Shown piece after piece: positions 19,350 through 27,082 of a stretch of DNA of 64,000 bases (position 1 is its first letter; the number at the start of each line of letters is the position of its first letter). Position numbers and translations under genes: made by a program. Origin of the DNA: a bacterium SCSIO 12844 (GTDB lineage: Bacteria; Pseudomonadota; Gammaproteobacteria; Francisellales; Francisellaceae). Location of the stretch: contig CP073743.1 in the NCBI GenBank assembly GCA_024397935.1, positions 2,852,001 through 2,916,000 of the forward strand, in the 5' to 3' direction. The notes below the pieces were generated by a model. The model was not told where the DNA came from, ran no database searches, and saw only the letters and a list, made by a program, of their open reading frames with translations.

Positions 19350-19378
19350 TTGTTAAAAATGCCATCTACTGCTATGAA
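19350..19378 (+). promoter_or_regulatory. Candidate sigma-70 promoter for the oxygenase/aminotransferase operon
   Basis: TTGTTA at 19350-19355 and TATGAA at 19373-19378 with a 17-base spacer, placed 36 bases before the ATG at 19414. It is the best match in the 147-base gap between this operon and the divergent GGDEF-EAL gene. No operator was recognised. An AAGG ribosome-binding site lies about 9 bases before the start codon. Confidence 0.4.
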
Positions 19379-19413
19379 ATAAGTTATGGGTAAATTACTT
19401 TAAGGCAAAACAT

Positions 19414-21021
19414 ATGAATGAATATCATCAATTTATCATTATTGGCGCAGGACCTGCAGGCCTACAGATGGGCTACGACTTGCAAAAATTAAATCTTGAT
19501 TATGTAGTTTTAGAACAAGATCAATCAGCAGGTGGTTTTTTTAAAAAATTCCCCATCCATCGAACACTTATTTCCATTAACAAGCCAAATACAGGGTTTG
19601 ATAATAGAGAAAAAAATTTACGTTGGGATTGGAATTCACTATTAAGTGAAGATGATGGATTATTGTTTGAGCAATTTTCTAAAGATTACTTTCCCAATGC
19701 TGATTTCATGCTTGACTATCTAAATGAATTTCAAAATAAATATCAAATTAATACGCACTTTGACACTCAAATTACCGAGGTGAATAAAGAAGGGGATTTA
19801 TTTATTATAAAAACCAATACTCAAAAGACCTATAGCTGTCATGTATTAATTGTTGCAACCGGTGTCTCTAGTGCCTATATCCCACCAATTAAAGGCTTTG
19901 AATTAACTGAGAAATATTTTGATTTAAGCCTAGATAAATCAAAATATAAAAATAAACGTGTATTAATTATTGGTAAGGGTAATTCAGCTTTTGAAACAGC
20001 AGATTACTTAATTGATACCGCAAGTCATATCCACCTTGTAAGCCCAACACCTTTAAAATTTGCCTGGAAGTCGCATTATGTTGGTCATTTAAGAGCTGTG
20101 AATAATAATTTTCTCGATACCTATCAATTAAAATCATTAAACGCAGTTTTAAATGCAGATATTGTTGAAGTTAATAAAAAAGATAATGGTTATACCGTCA
20201 CTTTTAACTACCACTTTGCTAGTGGTGAAGTTGAAACAATCTATTATGACTACATCATAAGTGCAACTGGGTTTAAAATTGATGCTGATATTTTCTCAAA
20301 GTCTTTGGCACCTGAGATGACGATTAATAACCGTTTTCCAAAGCTCAAAAGCTATTATGAGTCTACAAATATCAAGGATTTATATTTTATTGGTACCTTA
20401 ATGCAAAGTCGTGATTTTAAGCGGAAACAGTCAGGGTTTATTCATGGATTTAGATATAATGTACGATTTTTATCTCAGTATCTTAATTGGCGCTATAATA
20501 AACAATCTATGCCTTGTGAAACCATTCGTTTAACCATAGAAGAGATTAAAAATAAAATACTATCTATAATCGATACCTCTTCTGCACTTTGGCAGCAGAC
20601 TGGTTATTTCTGTGATGTCATTGCTTTGGATAAGGCGAGTAATCATGCAATACATTTTGCATCTCTGCCACTTGATTATGTTTATGAAAATCATCTAGGC
20701 TATGATGATTATTTGACTATCACACTTGAATTTGGACAAGAAATTATTGATAAACAAGCAGATGTGTTTCAAGTTGATCGGGTACATAAACATGACCATG
20801 CCAATGCAGATAAATCAACTTTTATTCATCCAATTATTCGCTATTATCATAAGAATAAACTATATGCTGTTCATCATATCATCGAAGATCTAGAAGCATT
20901 ATGGATTGAACAAGAGCATACAGAGCCATTGGAGAAATGGTTAGTCAACTTAATTGAAGGTAAGCAAACAAGCTTCTTTGAAAATGCTCAATTATTACCT
21001 AAACGAGGTAAATTAACATGA
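19414..21021 (+). CDS. FAD-dependent oxidoreductase, flavin monooxygenase-like
   Basis: Flavoprotein of 535 residues with two dinucleotide-binding motifs, GAGPAG at 11-16 for FAD and GKGNSAFE near 187-194 for NAD(P)H. The ATG-type linker motifs VATGVSS and SATGFKID are also present. The layout resembles class B flavin monooxygenases and the FOXRED2-like branch, which hydroxylate amines or act as disulfide/NADPH oxidoreductases; the substrate is unknown. The last 150 residues are an extra C-terminal region rich in histidine and acidic residues. It is the first gene of a four-gene operon and overlaps the next gene by 4 bases (ATGA). Confidence 0.83.
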   Translation: MNEYHQFIIIGAGPAGLQMGYDLQKLNLDYVVLEQDQSAGGFFKKFPIHRTLISINKPNTGFDNREKNLRWDWNSLLSEDDGLLFEQFSKDYFPNADFMLDYLNEFQNKYQINTHFDTQITEVNKEGDLFIIKTNTQKTYSCHVLIVATGVSSAYIPPIKGFELTEKYFDLSLDKSKYKNKRVLIIGKGNSAFETADYLIDTASHIHLVSPTPLKFAWKSHYVGHLRAVNNNFLDTYQLKSLNAVLNADIVEVNKKDNGYTVTFNYHFASGEVETIYYDYIISATGFKIDADIFSKSLAPEMTINNRFPKLKSYYESTNIKDLYFIGTLMQSRDFKRKQSGFIHGFRYNVRFLSQYLNWRYNKQSMPCETIRLTIEEIKNKILSIIDTSSALWQQTGYFCDVIALDKASNHAIHFASLPLDYVYENHLGYDDYLTITLEFGQEIIDKQADVFQVDRVHKHDHANADKSTFIHPIIRYYHKNKLYAVHHIIEDLEALWIEQEHTEPLEKWLVNLIEGKQTSFFENAQLLPKRGKLT

Positions 21022-21731
21022 AAGATAAATCACCAATGACACAATTAAGTTCAACAATTACAACGTTTAAGACTAAATTACAAGATCAGCATACGCATAT
21101 TAGCAATGCACAAGATGTAATCTCTTATAATGAAAAAGCATTTGAAGAGTTTAAACAAGCGCCTTTTTTCAAATTAATTCAAAGTGATTTTTTAATCAAT
21201 AACCCCTATAAAAGAAAATTATTTTTTAATTATATGCAAATATTCTCTGACCGTTTCCAGTTAATGGTTTTTATGCGTCAAGGTGGATGTAGAGATCAAC
21301 GCTTTGAAGCATTTTTTCTTTCTCATTTAGAAGATGAAATTGGTCATCATAAGTTACTTCAAAAACACGAACACTTTGAAGAAACATTTGATCCAGTCTT
21401 AAATGCTATTAGTATTTGGTTTGTTTATCAAATGCTTACCTTAGATAATATTGAAAAGCTAGTTGTCATGCATTTAATTATTGAAAAAGCAGGCGATTTC
21501 TATCATTCATTTTCAAATGAATTTCTAGGAAAATTCTTAGATTCAGACTACTATGAAATTCACTCTGAGATTGACGAAGAACACGCGGATATCGATATCA
21601 GCTTAATTGAAAATTATCCAGAATTTGTTTACCACCGCTTAGGGCTACTATCTCATAAATCATGGACTATGATGCATACTATGATTGATCGCGTGTATCA
21701 TCTAGTTACCAAAGGAGAGAAGCATGATTAA
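21018..21731 (+). CDS. Putative diiron oxygenase, heme-oxygenase-like fold
   Basis: 237-residue all-helical protein. It aligns over about 190 residues with the C-terminal domain of the cupin fusion at 22683. Residues conserved between the two suggest a metal site: E107-x2-H110 (EDEIGHH), E156-x3-D160-x2-H163 (EKAGDFYH) and D186-x2-H189 (DEEHA). This resembles the heme-oxygenase-like diiron oxidases (UndA, BesC, SznF, CADD), although their last helix usually reads H-x3-D-x2-H, so the exact family is uncertain. It overlaps the oxidoreductase by 4 bases and the aminotransferase by 8 bases, so stoichiometric co-translation is likely. It has no signal peptide. Confidence 0.68.
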   Translation: MKDKSPMTQLSSTITTFKTKLQDQHTHISNAQDVISYNEKAFEEFKQAPFFKLIQSDFLINNPYKRKLFFNYMQIFSDRFQLMVFMRQGGCRDQRFEAFFLSHLEDEIGHHKLLQKHEHFEETFDPVLNAISIWFVYQMLTLDNIEKLVVMHLIIEKAGDFYHSFSNEFLGKFLDSDYYEIHSEIDEEHADIDISLIENYPEFVYHRLGLLSHKSWTMMHTMIDRVYHLVTKGEKHD

Positions 21732-22674
21732 TCGAAATATAAGCGTTTGGTTAAATGGTAAGATAATTTCTCAAGAAGCTGCATCAATACCAATTTTATC
21801 GCAGACATTACACTATGGTTTTGGCGTTTATGAAGGCTTAAGAAGCTATCAAACCGATCAAGGACCTGCAATATTTAGATTAAATGATCATACAAAACGC
21901 TTATTTGAGTCCGCTAAAATATTAAATATTAGCCTTCCCTTTACAGTAGATGAGTTAAACCATGCTCAACTAAAAGTTTTACAAAGAAGTAATTTAGATA
22001 ATGCATACCTTCGCCCATGTGTATTTTTTTCTGATGATCACTTTGGTTTAAATACACTAAAAAGCAAACCACAGGTTATGATTGCCGTTATTCCATGGGA
22101 TAATTCCTATCTTGATAAAGAGAAATACATCAATGGAATAGATGTACATATCTCTTCTTTTATAACCAACCCTCCAAGAATGGGTTTAAATAAAGCAAAA
22201 GCTAATGGCAAGTATATTCAATCGATTATGGCTAATAACCAAGCACAGCTAGAGGGCTATGACGATGCCATTTTACTAGATCATATTGACTTTGTTGCTG
22301 AAGGTACTGGTGCTAATTTATTTTTAATTAAAAATAATCTTCTTATAACACCTGAAGTAACTTCTGCACTTGATGGAATTACAAGAAATACTGTTTTTCA
22401 CATTGCCAAAAAACTTAACCTCACACTTACAGTGACTAATTTAACTCGCGAAGATCTGTATACTGCAGATGAACTGTTTTTCTGTGGTACTGCAGCTGAA
22501 ATTTTACCAATTCGCTCTGTTGATAAACGCATAATAGGTTATGGACAATGTGGAGAAATTACACAAAAGATTCAACAAAACTATCGTGAAATCACTCAAG
22601 GTAATCTATTGGCGTATATAGATTGGTTAAGTTTTACCAATAAAATGAATATAGCTGAACATGAAATGGAGTAA
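21724..22674 (+). CDS. Class IV aminotransferase, branched-chain type (IlvE-like)
   Basis: PLP enzyme of 316 residues, close to E. coli IlvE (309). Features are the N-terminal LHYGFGVYEGLR, the PLP lysine K159 in KAKANGKY, the EGTGANLF motif at 193-200, and FCGTAAEILPIRSVD with GQCGEITQKIQQ near the C-terminus. It interconverts branched-chain or related amino acids with 2-oxo acids. It could be the cell's only IlvE, but its place inside an operon of oxygenases, with an 8-base overlap upstream and an 8-base gap downstream, suggests it serves that pathway. GGAGAG precedes the ATG inside the upstream gene. Confidence 0.9.
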   Translation: MINRNISVWLNGKIISQEAASIPILSQTLHYGFGVYEGLRSYQTDQGPAIFRLNDHTKRLFESAKILNISLPFTVDELNHAQLKVLQRSNLDNAYLRPCVFFSDDHFGLNTLKSKPQVMIAVIPWDNSYLDKEKYINGIDVHISSFITNPPRMGLNKAKANGKYIQSIMANNQAQLEGYDDAILLDHIDFVAEGTGANLFLIKNNLLITPEVTSALDGITRNTVFHIAKKLNLTLTVTNLTREDLYTADELFFCGTAAEILPIRSVDKRIIGYGQCGEITQKIQQNYREITQGNLLAYIDWLSFTNKMNIAEHEME

Positions 22675-22682
22675 TTAAAATT

Positions 22683-23741
22683 ATGGATACTAAACCACTT
22701 ACTAGCCAAGTACGTATCATAGCAAAAGAAGAAATACCTGCTATCAGTGAAATTGAATTTGAAGGCAAAATTGAGAAATTAGGTGAAGTACGTGATTTTC
22801 TATGGCATGAAGACTTGAAAAACTTTTTACCAAGTGATGGCCGCGTCAGCTTTAGTTGGGTAAAACTTGATTTTGGTGAAGTGCTTGCACCCCATGAACA
22901 TGCAACAGCTTCAATGATTATTATCTATAAAGGCTCTGGCCAGTTAACTGGTGAACTTAATCTTGCCTTAAAAGAAGGAGATGTTGTTGCAGTCCCAGCT
23001 CACTCACTTCATGGCTTTGAAGCAACGAATCAAGAAGGGCTTTATGCAATCTCAGTACAATTTGGTGCAGGCTTATATACAGACCCCTTAAACCCAAGAG
23101 TAACCTTTGATCATCAAGACAATAGCTATGAAGCAGTGATTAAGTTAAACCAACAGCGTATAGAACAATTTAAACAATGTCGTTTTTTAAAACTATTAAC
23201 TGACGGTACCTTAGATCATCCTAAAAAAAGACAAGTCTACCTTGATGCGCTTCAAGTATGGTCAAATAAAAATCAGGATTTACTATTTGCTAGACAAGCT
23301 ATGGTCTCTGATAGTTATTATGAAAAATTATGTCTTGAACATTTATTTGAAGAAGTCGGCCATGATAAAATGCATCAAACTGAAACAACCGGTAATATGA
23401 TTACATCCGACCCTGTAATCGAAGCAATTGCTTCATGGTTTATTCTACAGATGTTTAAAAGTGATCATATTATCAAAATTGCTTTGATTCATTTAGTCAT
23501 TGAGCATGCTAGTGACATTTATCATATTCAAGCACGTCCCATTCTTAATAAAACGGTTGATGATGAATACTTCAAAGTACATGAAGCTGATGAAGCACAT
23601 GCTGCTATGGGCGTTGATACAATTAAACAATTATCAAAAGCTCAATATAATACAGTCTATCAAATGGTAGATAAAGGCTGGGATATGCTAATAAGTATGA
23701 CCAATCGTGTATGTGAATTGGTAGATCAGGTTAAGGTGTGA
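22683..23741 (+). CDS. Cupin fused to a putative diiron oxygenase domain
   Basis: 352-residue two-domain protein. Residues about 55-130 form a cupin: H71 and H73 in PHEHA, then G-rich YKGSG, and H107 or H110 in PAHSLHGF. The usual glutamate of cupin motif 1 is absent, giving a three-histidine site. Residues about 155-345 repeat the neighbouring diiron-type domain, with E224-x2-H227, E274-x3-D278-x2-H281 and D303-x2-H306. A diiron domain joined to a cupin is known in SznF, which builds an N-nitrosourea, but there the cupin is C-terminal; here it is N-terminal. Last gene of the operon; its 3' end overlaps the convergent exporter by 11 bases. Confidence 0.72.
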   Translation: MDTKPLTSQVRIIAKEEIPAISEIEFEGKIEKLGEVRDFLWHEDLKNFLPSDGRVSFSWVKLDFGEVLAPHEHATASMIIIYKGSGQLTGELNLALKEGDVVAVPAHSLHGFEATNQEGLYAISVQFGAGLYTDPLNPRVTFDHQDNSYEAVIKLNQQRIEQFKQCRFLKLLTDGTLDHPKKRQVYLDALQVWSNKNQDLLFARQAMVSDSYYEKLCLEHLFEEVGHDKMHQTETTGNMITSDPVIEAIASWFILQMFKSDHIIKIALIHLVIEHASDIYHIQARPILNKTVDDEYFKVHEADEAHAAMGVDTIKQLSKAQYNTVYQMVDKGWDMLISMTNRVCELVDQVKV

Positions 23742-24924
23742 TTTTTAGCAATTGCTTTATCATTGAAGTAAAGTAAATTCGACAAACAATCCACATCGAA
23801 ACAGAAGCTAATACAATTGTAATCAATGAAAACTCAAATGATGTAATTTGATGAAATAAACCAATAACCCAAGTTGAAAATGCACCACCTATAAATGCAA
23901 AACCATTATAAACTGCTGCTGCTAAGCCATTTTGATGGGCTTTGACACTTTGCATAGCAAAAGCAGAAGCTACTGGACGAATAATGCCAATACCTGTCGA
24001 TATGATTAACATAGAGGCAATCATCATTAGATTAGAATGATAATACCAAGCACTGGTACTTAAAAAACATACCCCCCCTATTAATAACAGTAGAACACCA
24101 ATCACTAACCAACGATTTAGACCAATTTTTAGCACCATCATTGGAGACAAACTACTCATTAAAATAATTGTTATCGCATTAATTGCCATAACATGACTAC
24201 TATAAATAAAAGAAAGATTTCCTTGTTTTTCAAATAATTGAATAGCTATTGCCATAAATGCAAATAAGATCGCATAAGCACACGCATTAATGATAGTAAA
24301 TGCTAGAAATAACTCATTTGAACATAGGTGATAATATTTTTTAAATAAATGTTGTTGGTTTATTTGCGTTTCAAAAGTACAAGTCTCTTTATATGCAAAA
24401 ATAACGACTAAAAAATAGACAAGCCCTATAAAGAATAAAAAATAAAAAACTGCTTGCCAATGAAAAAAATAATAAACCCAAGCGCCAATTAGCGGATTAA
24501 TAAATGGTAATACTCCTATAATTAACATAATAAAGCTAATAGATTTTACCAGTTGATAACCATTATACATATCACGTGCAATCGCAAATGCGCTAGGAAT
24601 TAAGCTACTTGCTCCTAATGCTTGAATAAATCTTAGAGTAAGCAAAGTTGAAAAATCATTACTTAATGGGATAAGCATACTTGCTAGTGAAAAAATAACT
24701 AAGCTTATAATAAGCACAGGCTTTCTGCCAAAATAGTCAGACAATAAGCCACTGAATAACTGTGGAATTGCCAAGCCAATTAAAAAAATACTCATAGACC
24801 ACTGAATATGGCTTGTATTAAATACCATTGCCATCTCAGATAGTGAAGCAATAAAAATATTATTTGCCATAGGTGTAAGCACACACACAGATAAAATGAT
24901 ATATAACGAAATTTTTTCTTTCAT
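23731..24924 (-). CDS. MFS drug/metabolite exporter, Bcr/CflA type
   Basis: 397-residue inner-membrane transporter with 12 predicted helices. The helix 1 region NIFIASLSEMAMVF, loop 2-3 SDYFGRKPVLI and helix 4 RFIQALGASSLIPSAFAIARDMY match the Bcr/CflA drug:proton antiporter group. It points toward the oxygenase operon and overlaps its last gene by 11 bases, so it may export that pathway's product or confer resistance to it; this is inference. A run of seven C on the plus strand (24072-24078) lies inside the gene and could be prone to slippage. Confidence 0.85.
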   Translation of the reverse strand: MKEKISLYIILSVCVLTPMANNIFIASLSEMAMVFNTSHIQWSMSIFLIGLAIPQLFSGLLSDYFGRKPVLIISLVIFSLASMLIPLSNDFSTLLTLRFIQALGASSLIPSAFAIARDMYNGYQLVKSISFIMLIIGVLPFINPLIGAWVYYFFHWQAVFYFLFFIGLVYFLVVIFAYKETCTFETQINQQHLFKKYYHLCSNELFLAFTIINACAYAILFAFMAIAIQLFEKQGNLSFIYSSHVMAINAITIILMSSLSPMMVLKIGLNRWLVIGVLLLLIGGVCFLSTSAWYYHSNLMMIASMLIISTGIGIIRPVASAFAMQSVKAHQNGLAAAVYNGFAFIGGAFSTWVIGLFHQITSFEFSLITIVLASVSMWIVCRIYFTSMIKQLLKITP

Positions 24925-24986
24925 AAGCTTTACATTAAATAATATTTTTATATATGTAAAGTATAGCGCAATTAACTTAAATTCGT

Positions 24987-26501
24987 TTAGCTGGCTTTAA
25001 GTGCTTCTATTTTCATCTTCCATTCCTTGGGGCCTTCTTTATGCACTGAAGTACCAAATGAATCTACTGCCACAGTCACAGGCATATCTTCAACTTCAAA
25101 TTCATAAATTGCTTCCATGCCTAAATCTTCAAAAGCAACAATGCGTGATTTTTTAATTAATTTTGAGATTAAATATGCTGATCCACCAACAGCCATTAAA
25201 TAAATACCTTGATTATTCTTAATTGCTTCAATAGCACTATCACCACGTTCAGCTTTTCCAACCATTCCCATAATACCAACATCTCTTAGCATAAAGTCAG
25301 TAAATTTATCCATTCTCGTTGCTGTTGTCGGTCCAGCAGGGCCTACAATTTCATCTCTAACAGGGTCAACAGGACCTACATAATAGATAAAGCGATTTTT
25401 CAAATCCACTGGTAAATCCTGACCATTTTTAACCATTTCCATAATACGTTTATGTGCTGCATCACGCCCTGTTAGCATCTTACCGCTTAAGAGAATAGTT
25501 TCACCTGCGCGTAAATTCAATATTTCATCTTTAGTTACTGTATCTAAATTAATACGTTTACTTTGTGATTTATCTTTTTGCGCAATTGCTGGCCAATCAG
25601 ATAAAGATGGTGCCTTTAGTTCTACCGGGCCTGTACCATCTAATACAAAATGTGCATGTCGTGTTGCCGCACAGTTTGGAATTAATGCTACAGGTAAAGT
25701 TGCCGCATGAGTTGGATAGTCATGAATTTTAACATCTAAAACCGTTGTCAAACCACCTAATCCTTGCGCACCAATACCTAAGTCATTCACTTTGTTATAA
25801 ATCTCAACGCGTAATTTTTCAATATCTGTTTGTGGACCACGTTTTAATAATTCAGGCATATCAATTGATTCATATAGTGATTCTTTTGCTAATACAAATG
25901 CTTTTTCGGCAGTTCCACCAATACCAATACCTAACATCCCTGGCGGACACCAGCCAGCACCCATTTTAGGCACCATCTCTAATACCCAATCAACGATACT
26001 ATCACTTGGGTTTAAAACCGTAAATTTTGATTTAAATTCAGAACCACCACCTTTGGCAGCAACTTTTACATCCACTGTATTTCCAGGTACTAAATCAACA
26101 TGTACAATTGCTGGTGTATTATCTTTGGTATTGCTTCTTTTTGAGGCAGGTGATGTTAGCATTGACGCTCTTAATGGATTATCTTTATTCGTATAAGCAC
26201 GTCGAACACCCTCATTGACTAATTCAGTAATACTTAAATCCGTACGATCGAAGCGTACATCCATACCAATCTTCACAAATACACAAATCATACCGGTGTC
26301 TTGACAAATGGGGCGCTTTCCTTCTGCTGCCATTTTTGAATTAATTAAGATTTGTGCCATTGCATCTTTAGCTGCTTGATTCTCCTCTATTTCATATGCT
26401 TTATGCAATGACTGAATAAAATCAATTGGGTGATAATAAGAAATATATTGACAGGCATCATCAATACTTTGAATCAAATCTTCAGTTTTAATTAATGTCA
26501 T
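24987..26501 (-). CDS. Fumarate hydratase, class I iron-sulfur type
   Basis: Cytoplasmic tricarboxylic-acid-cycle enzyme converting fumarate to malate with a labile [4Fe-4S] cluster. The 504 residues compare with 548 in E. coli FumA. Candidate cluster ligands are C66 (RPICQDTG), C185 (GAGWCPPG) and C277 (PNCAATRHAHF). The C-terminal beta domain contains GPTTATRMDKFT and KAERGDSA. Class I fumarases are oxygen-sensitive, which fits the redox and peroxide-defence genes clustered downstream. It is monocistronic by layout, divergent from a small unknown gene. Confidence 0.95.
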   Translation of the reverse strand: MTLIKTEDLIQSIDDACQYISYYHPIDFIQSLHKAYEIEENQAAKDAMAQILINSKMAAEGKRPICQDTGMICVFVKIGMDVRFDRTDLSITELVNEGVRRAYTNKDNPLRASMLTSPASKRSNTKDNTPAIVHVDLVPGNTVDVKVAAKGGGSEFKSKFTVLNPSDSIVDWVLEMVPKMGAGWCPPGMLGIGIGGTAEKAFVLAKESLYESIDMPELLKRGPQTDIEKLRVEIYNKVNDLGIGAQGLGGLTTVLDVKIHDYPTHAATLPVALIPNCAATRHAHFVLDGTGPVELKAPSLSDWPAIAQKDKSQSKRINLDTVTKDEILNLRAGETILLSGKMLTGRDAAHKRIMEMVKNGQDLPVDLKNRFIYYVGPVDPVRDEIVGPAGPTTATRMDKFTDFMLRDVGIMGMVGKAERGDSAIEAIKNNQGIYLMAVGGSAYLISKLIKKSRIVAFEDLGMEAIYEFEVEDMPVTVAVDSFGTSVHKEGPKEWKMKIEALKAS

Positions 26502-26616
26502 GCTACTAAGGACCTTTTATCTGATTATATTTAAGATTTAGGCATATTTTACGCCTCTGTTTATGAAAGTGCAAATTAAGTAAAAGCATTATCAATATTT
26601 GCAATAAAAGTTATGT

Positions 26617-26644
26617 TTGTATACCAATTTTAATACTTTATAAT
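26617..26644 (+). promoter_or_regulatory. Candidate sigma-70 promoter for the gene at 26683
   Basis: TTGTAT at 26617-26622 and a consensus TATAAT at 26639-26644, spaced by 16 bases. A transcript would start near 26651, about 30 bases before the start codon. It is the strongest -10 box seen in the window. The motif lies in AT-rich DNA, so chance similarity is possible. Confidence 0.5.
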
Positions 26645-26682
26645 AAATATTAAATGAAATTGTGAATAAATTAAGGATGATG

Positions 26683-27081
26683 ATGGCAACATATTTTGTA
26701 TTTCCATGTTCTATTAAAGAGCATCAAAATTCACCTAGCATAGAAATAGCTAAGCAAATCGATAATCTTGAAATTATAGAGATTACTTATAAAACTTATC
26801 ATACTAACCCTAAGCTTAAGGAAAAAATTAAATGCTGTGATGAATTTGATGTTGCCTTAAACCTTGCTAAAAAAGGCAATCAAAACATTATTGTATTCGC
26901 AAATATAAATGCTGGTGAATTAAAAAAAGAAAACATTCTAAGTTATGCTTTCTATAAAGATGGACAATTACACGAAATAGCTAATATGCCTTTTGGCATA
27001 AATCAAAAAAAAGCTTTAAATGCCCCAATTATGTTTGATGGTAAGTTTAACGCTAGCTATAGCTCCCCTAGCCCACAATAA
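26683..27081 (+). CDS. Unrecognised 132-residue protein
   Basis: No family recognised. I chose the ATG at 26683 because AAGG ends 6 bases upstream; two further ATGs (26677, 26680) and a GTG at 26662 are too close to or before that site. The product begins MATYFVFPCSIKEH, is lysine-rich and mixed alpha/beta, and has no clear membrane helix or signal peptide. Three cysteines include a CC pair (KIKCCDEF). It ends one base before the stop of the convergent GGDEF gene. A good promoter upstream supports it as a real gene. Confidence 0.6.
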   Translation: MATYFVFPCSIKEHQNSPSIEIAKQIDNLEIIEITYKTYHTNPKLKEKIKCCDEFDVALNLAKKGNQNIIVFANINAGELKKENILSYAFYKDGQLHEIANMPFGINQKKALNAPIMFDGKFNASYSSPSPQ

Positions 27082-27082
27082 T

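Noticed and set aside
21724-22674. D-amino-acid aminotransferase or aminodeoxychorismate lyase
   Set aside because: The YGFGVYEGLR, EGTGANLF and GTAAEILPIRSVD motifs and the IlvE-like length fit the branched-chain type better.
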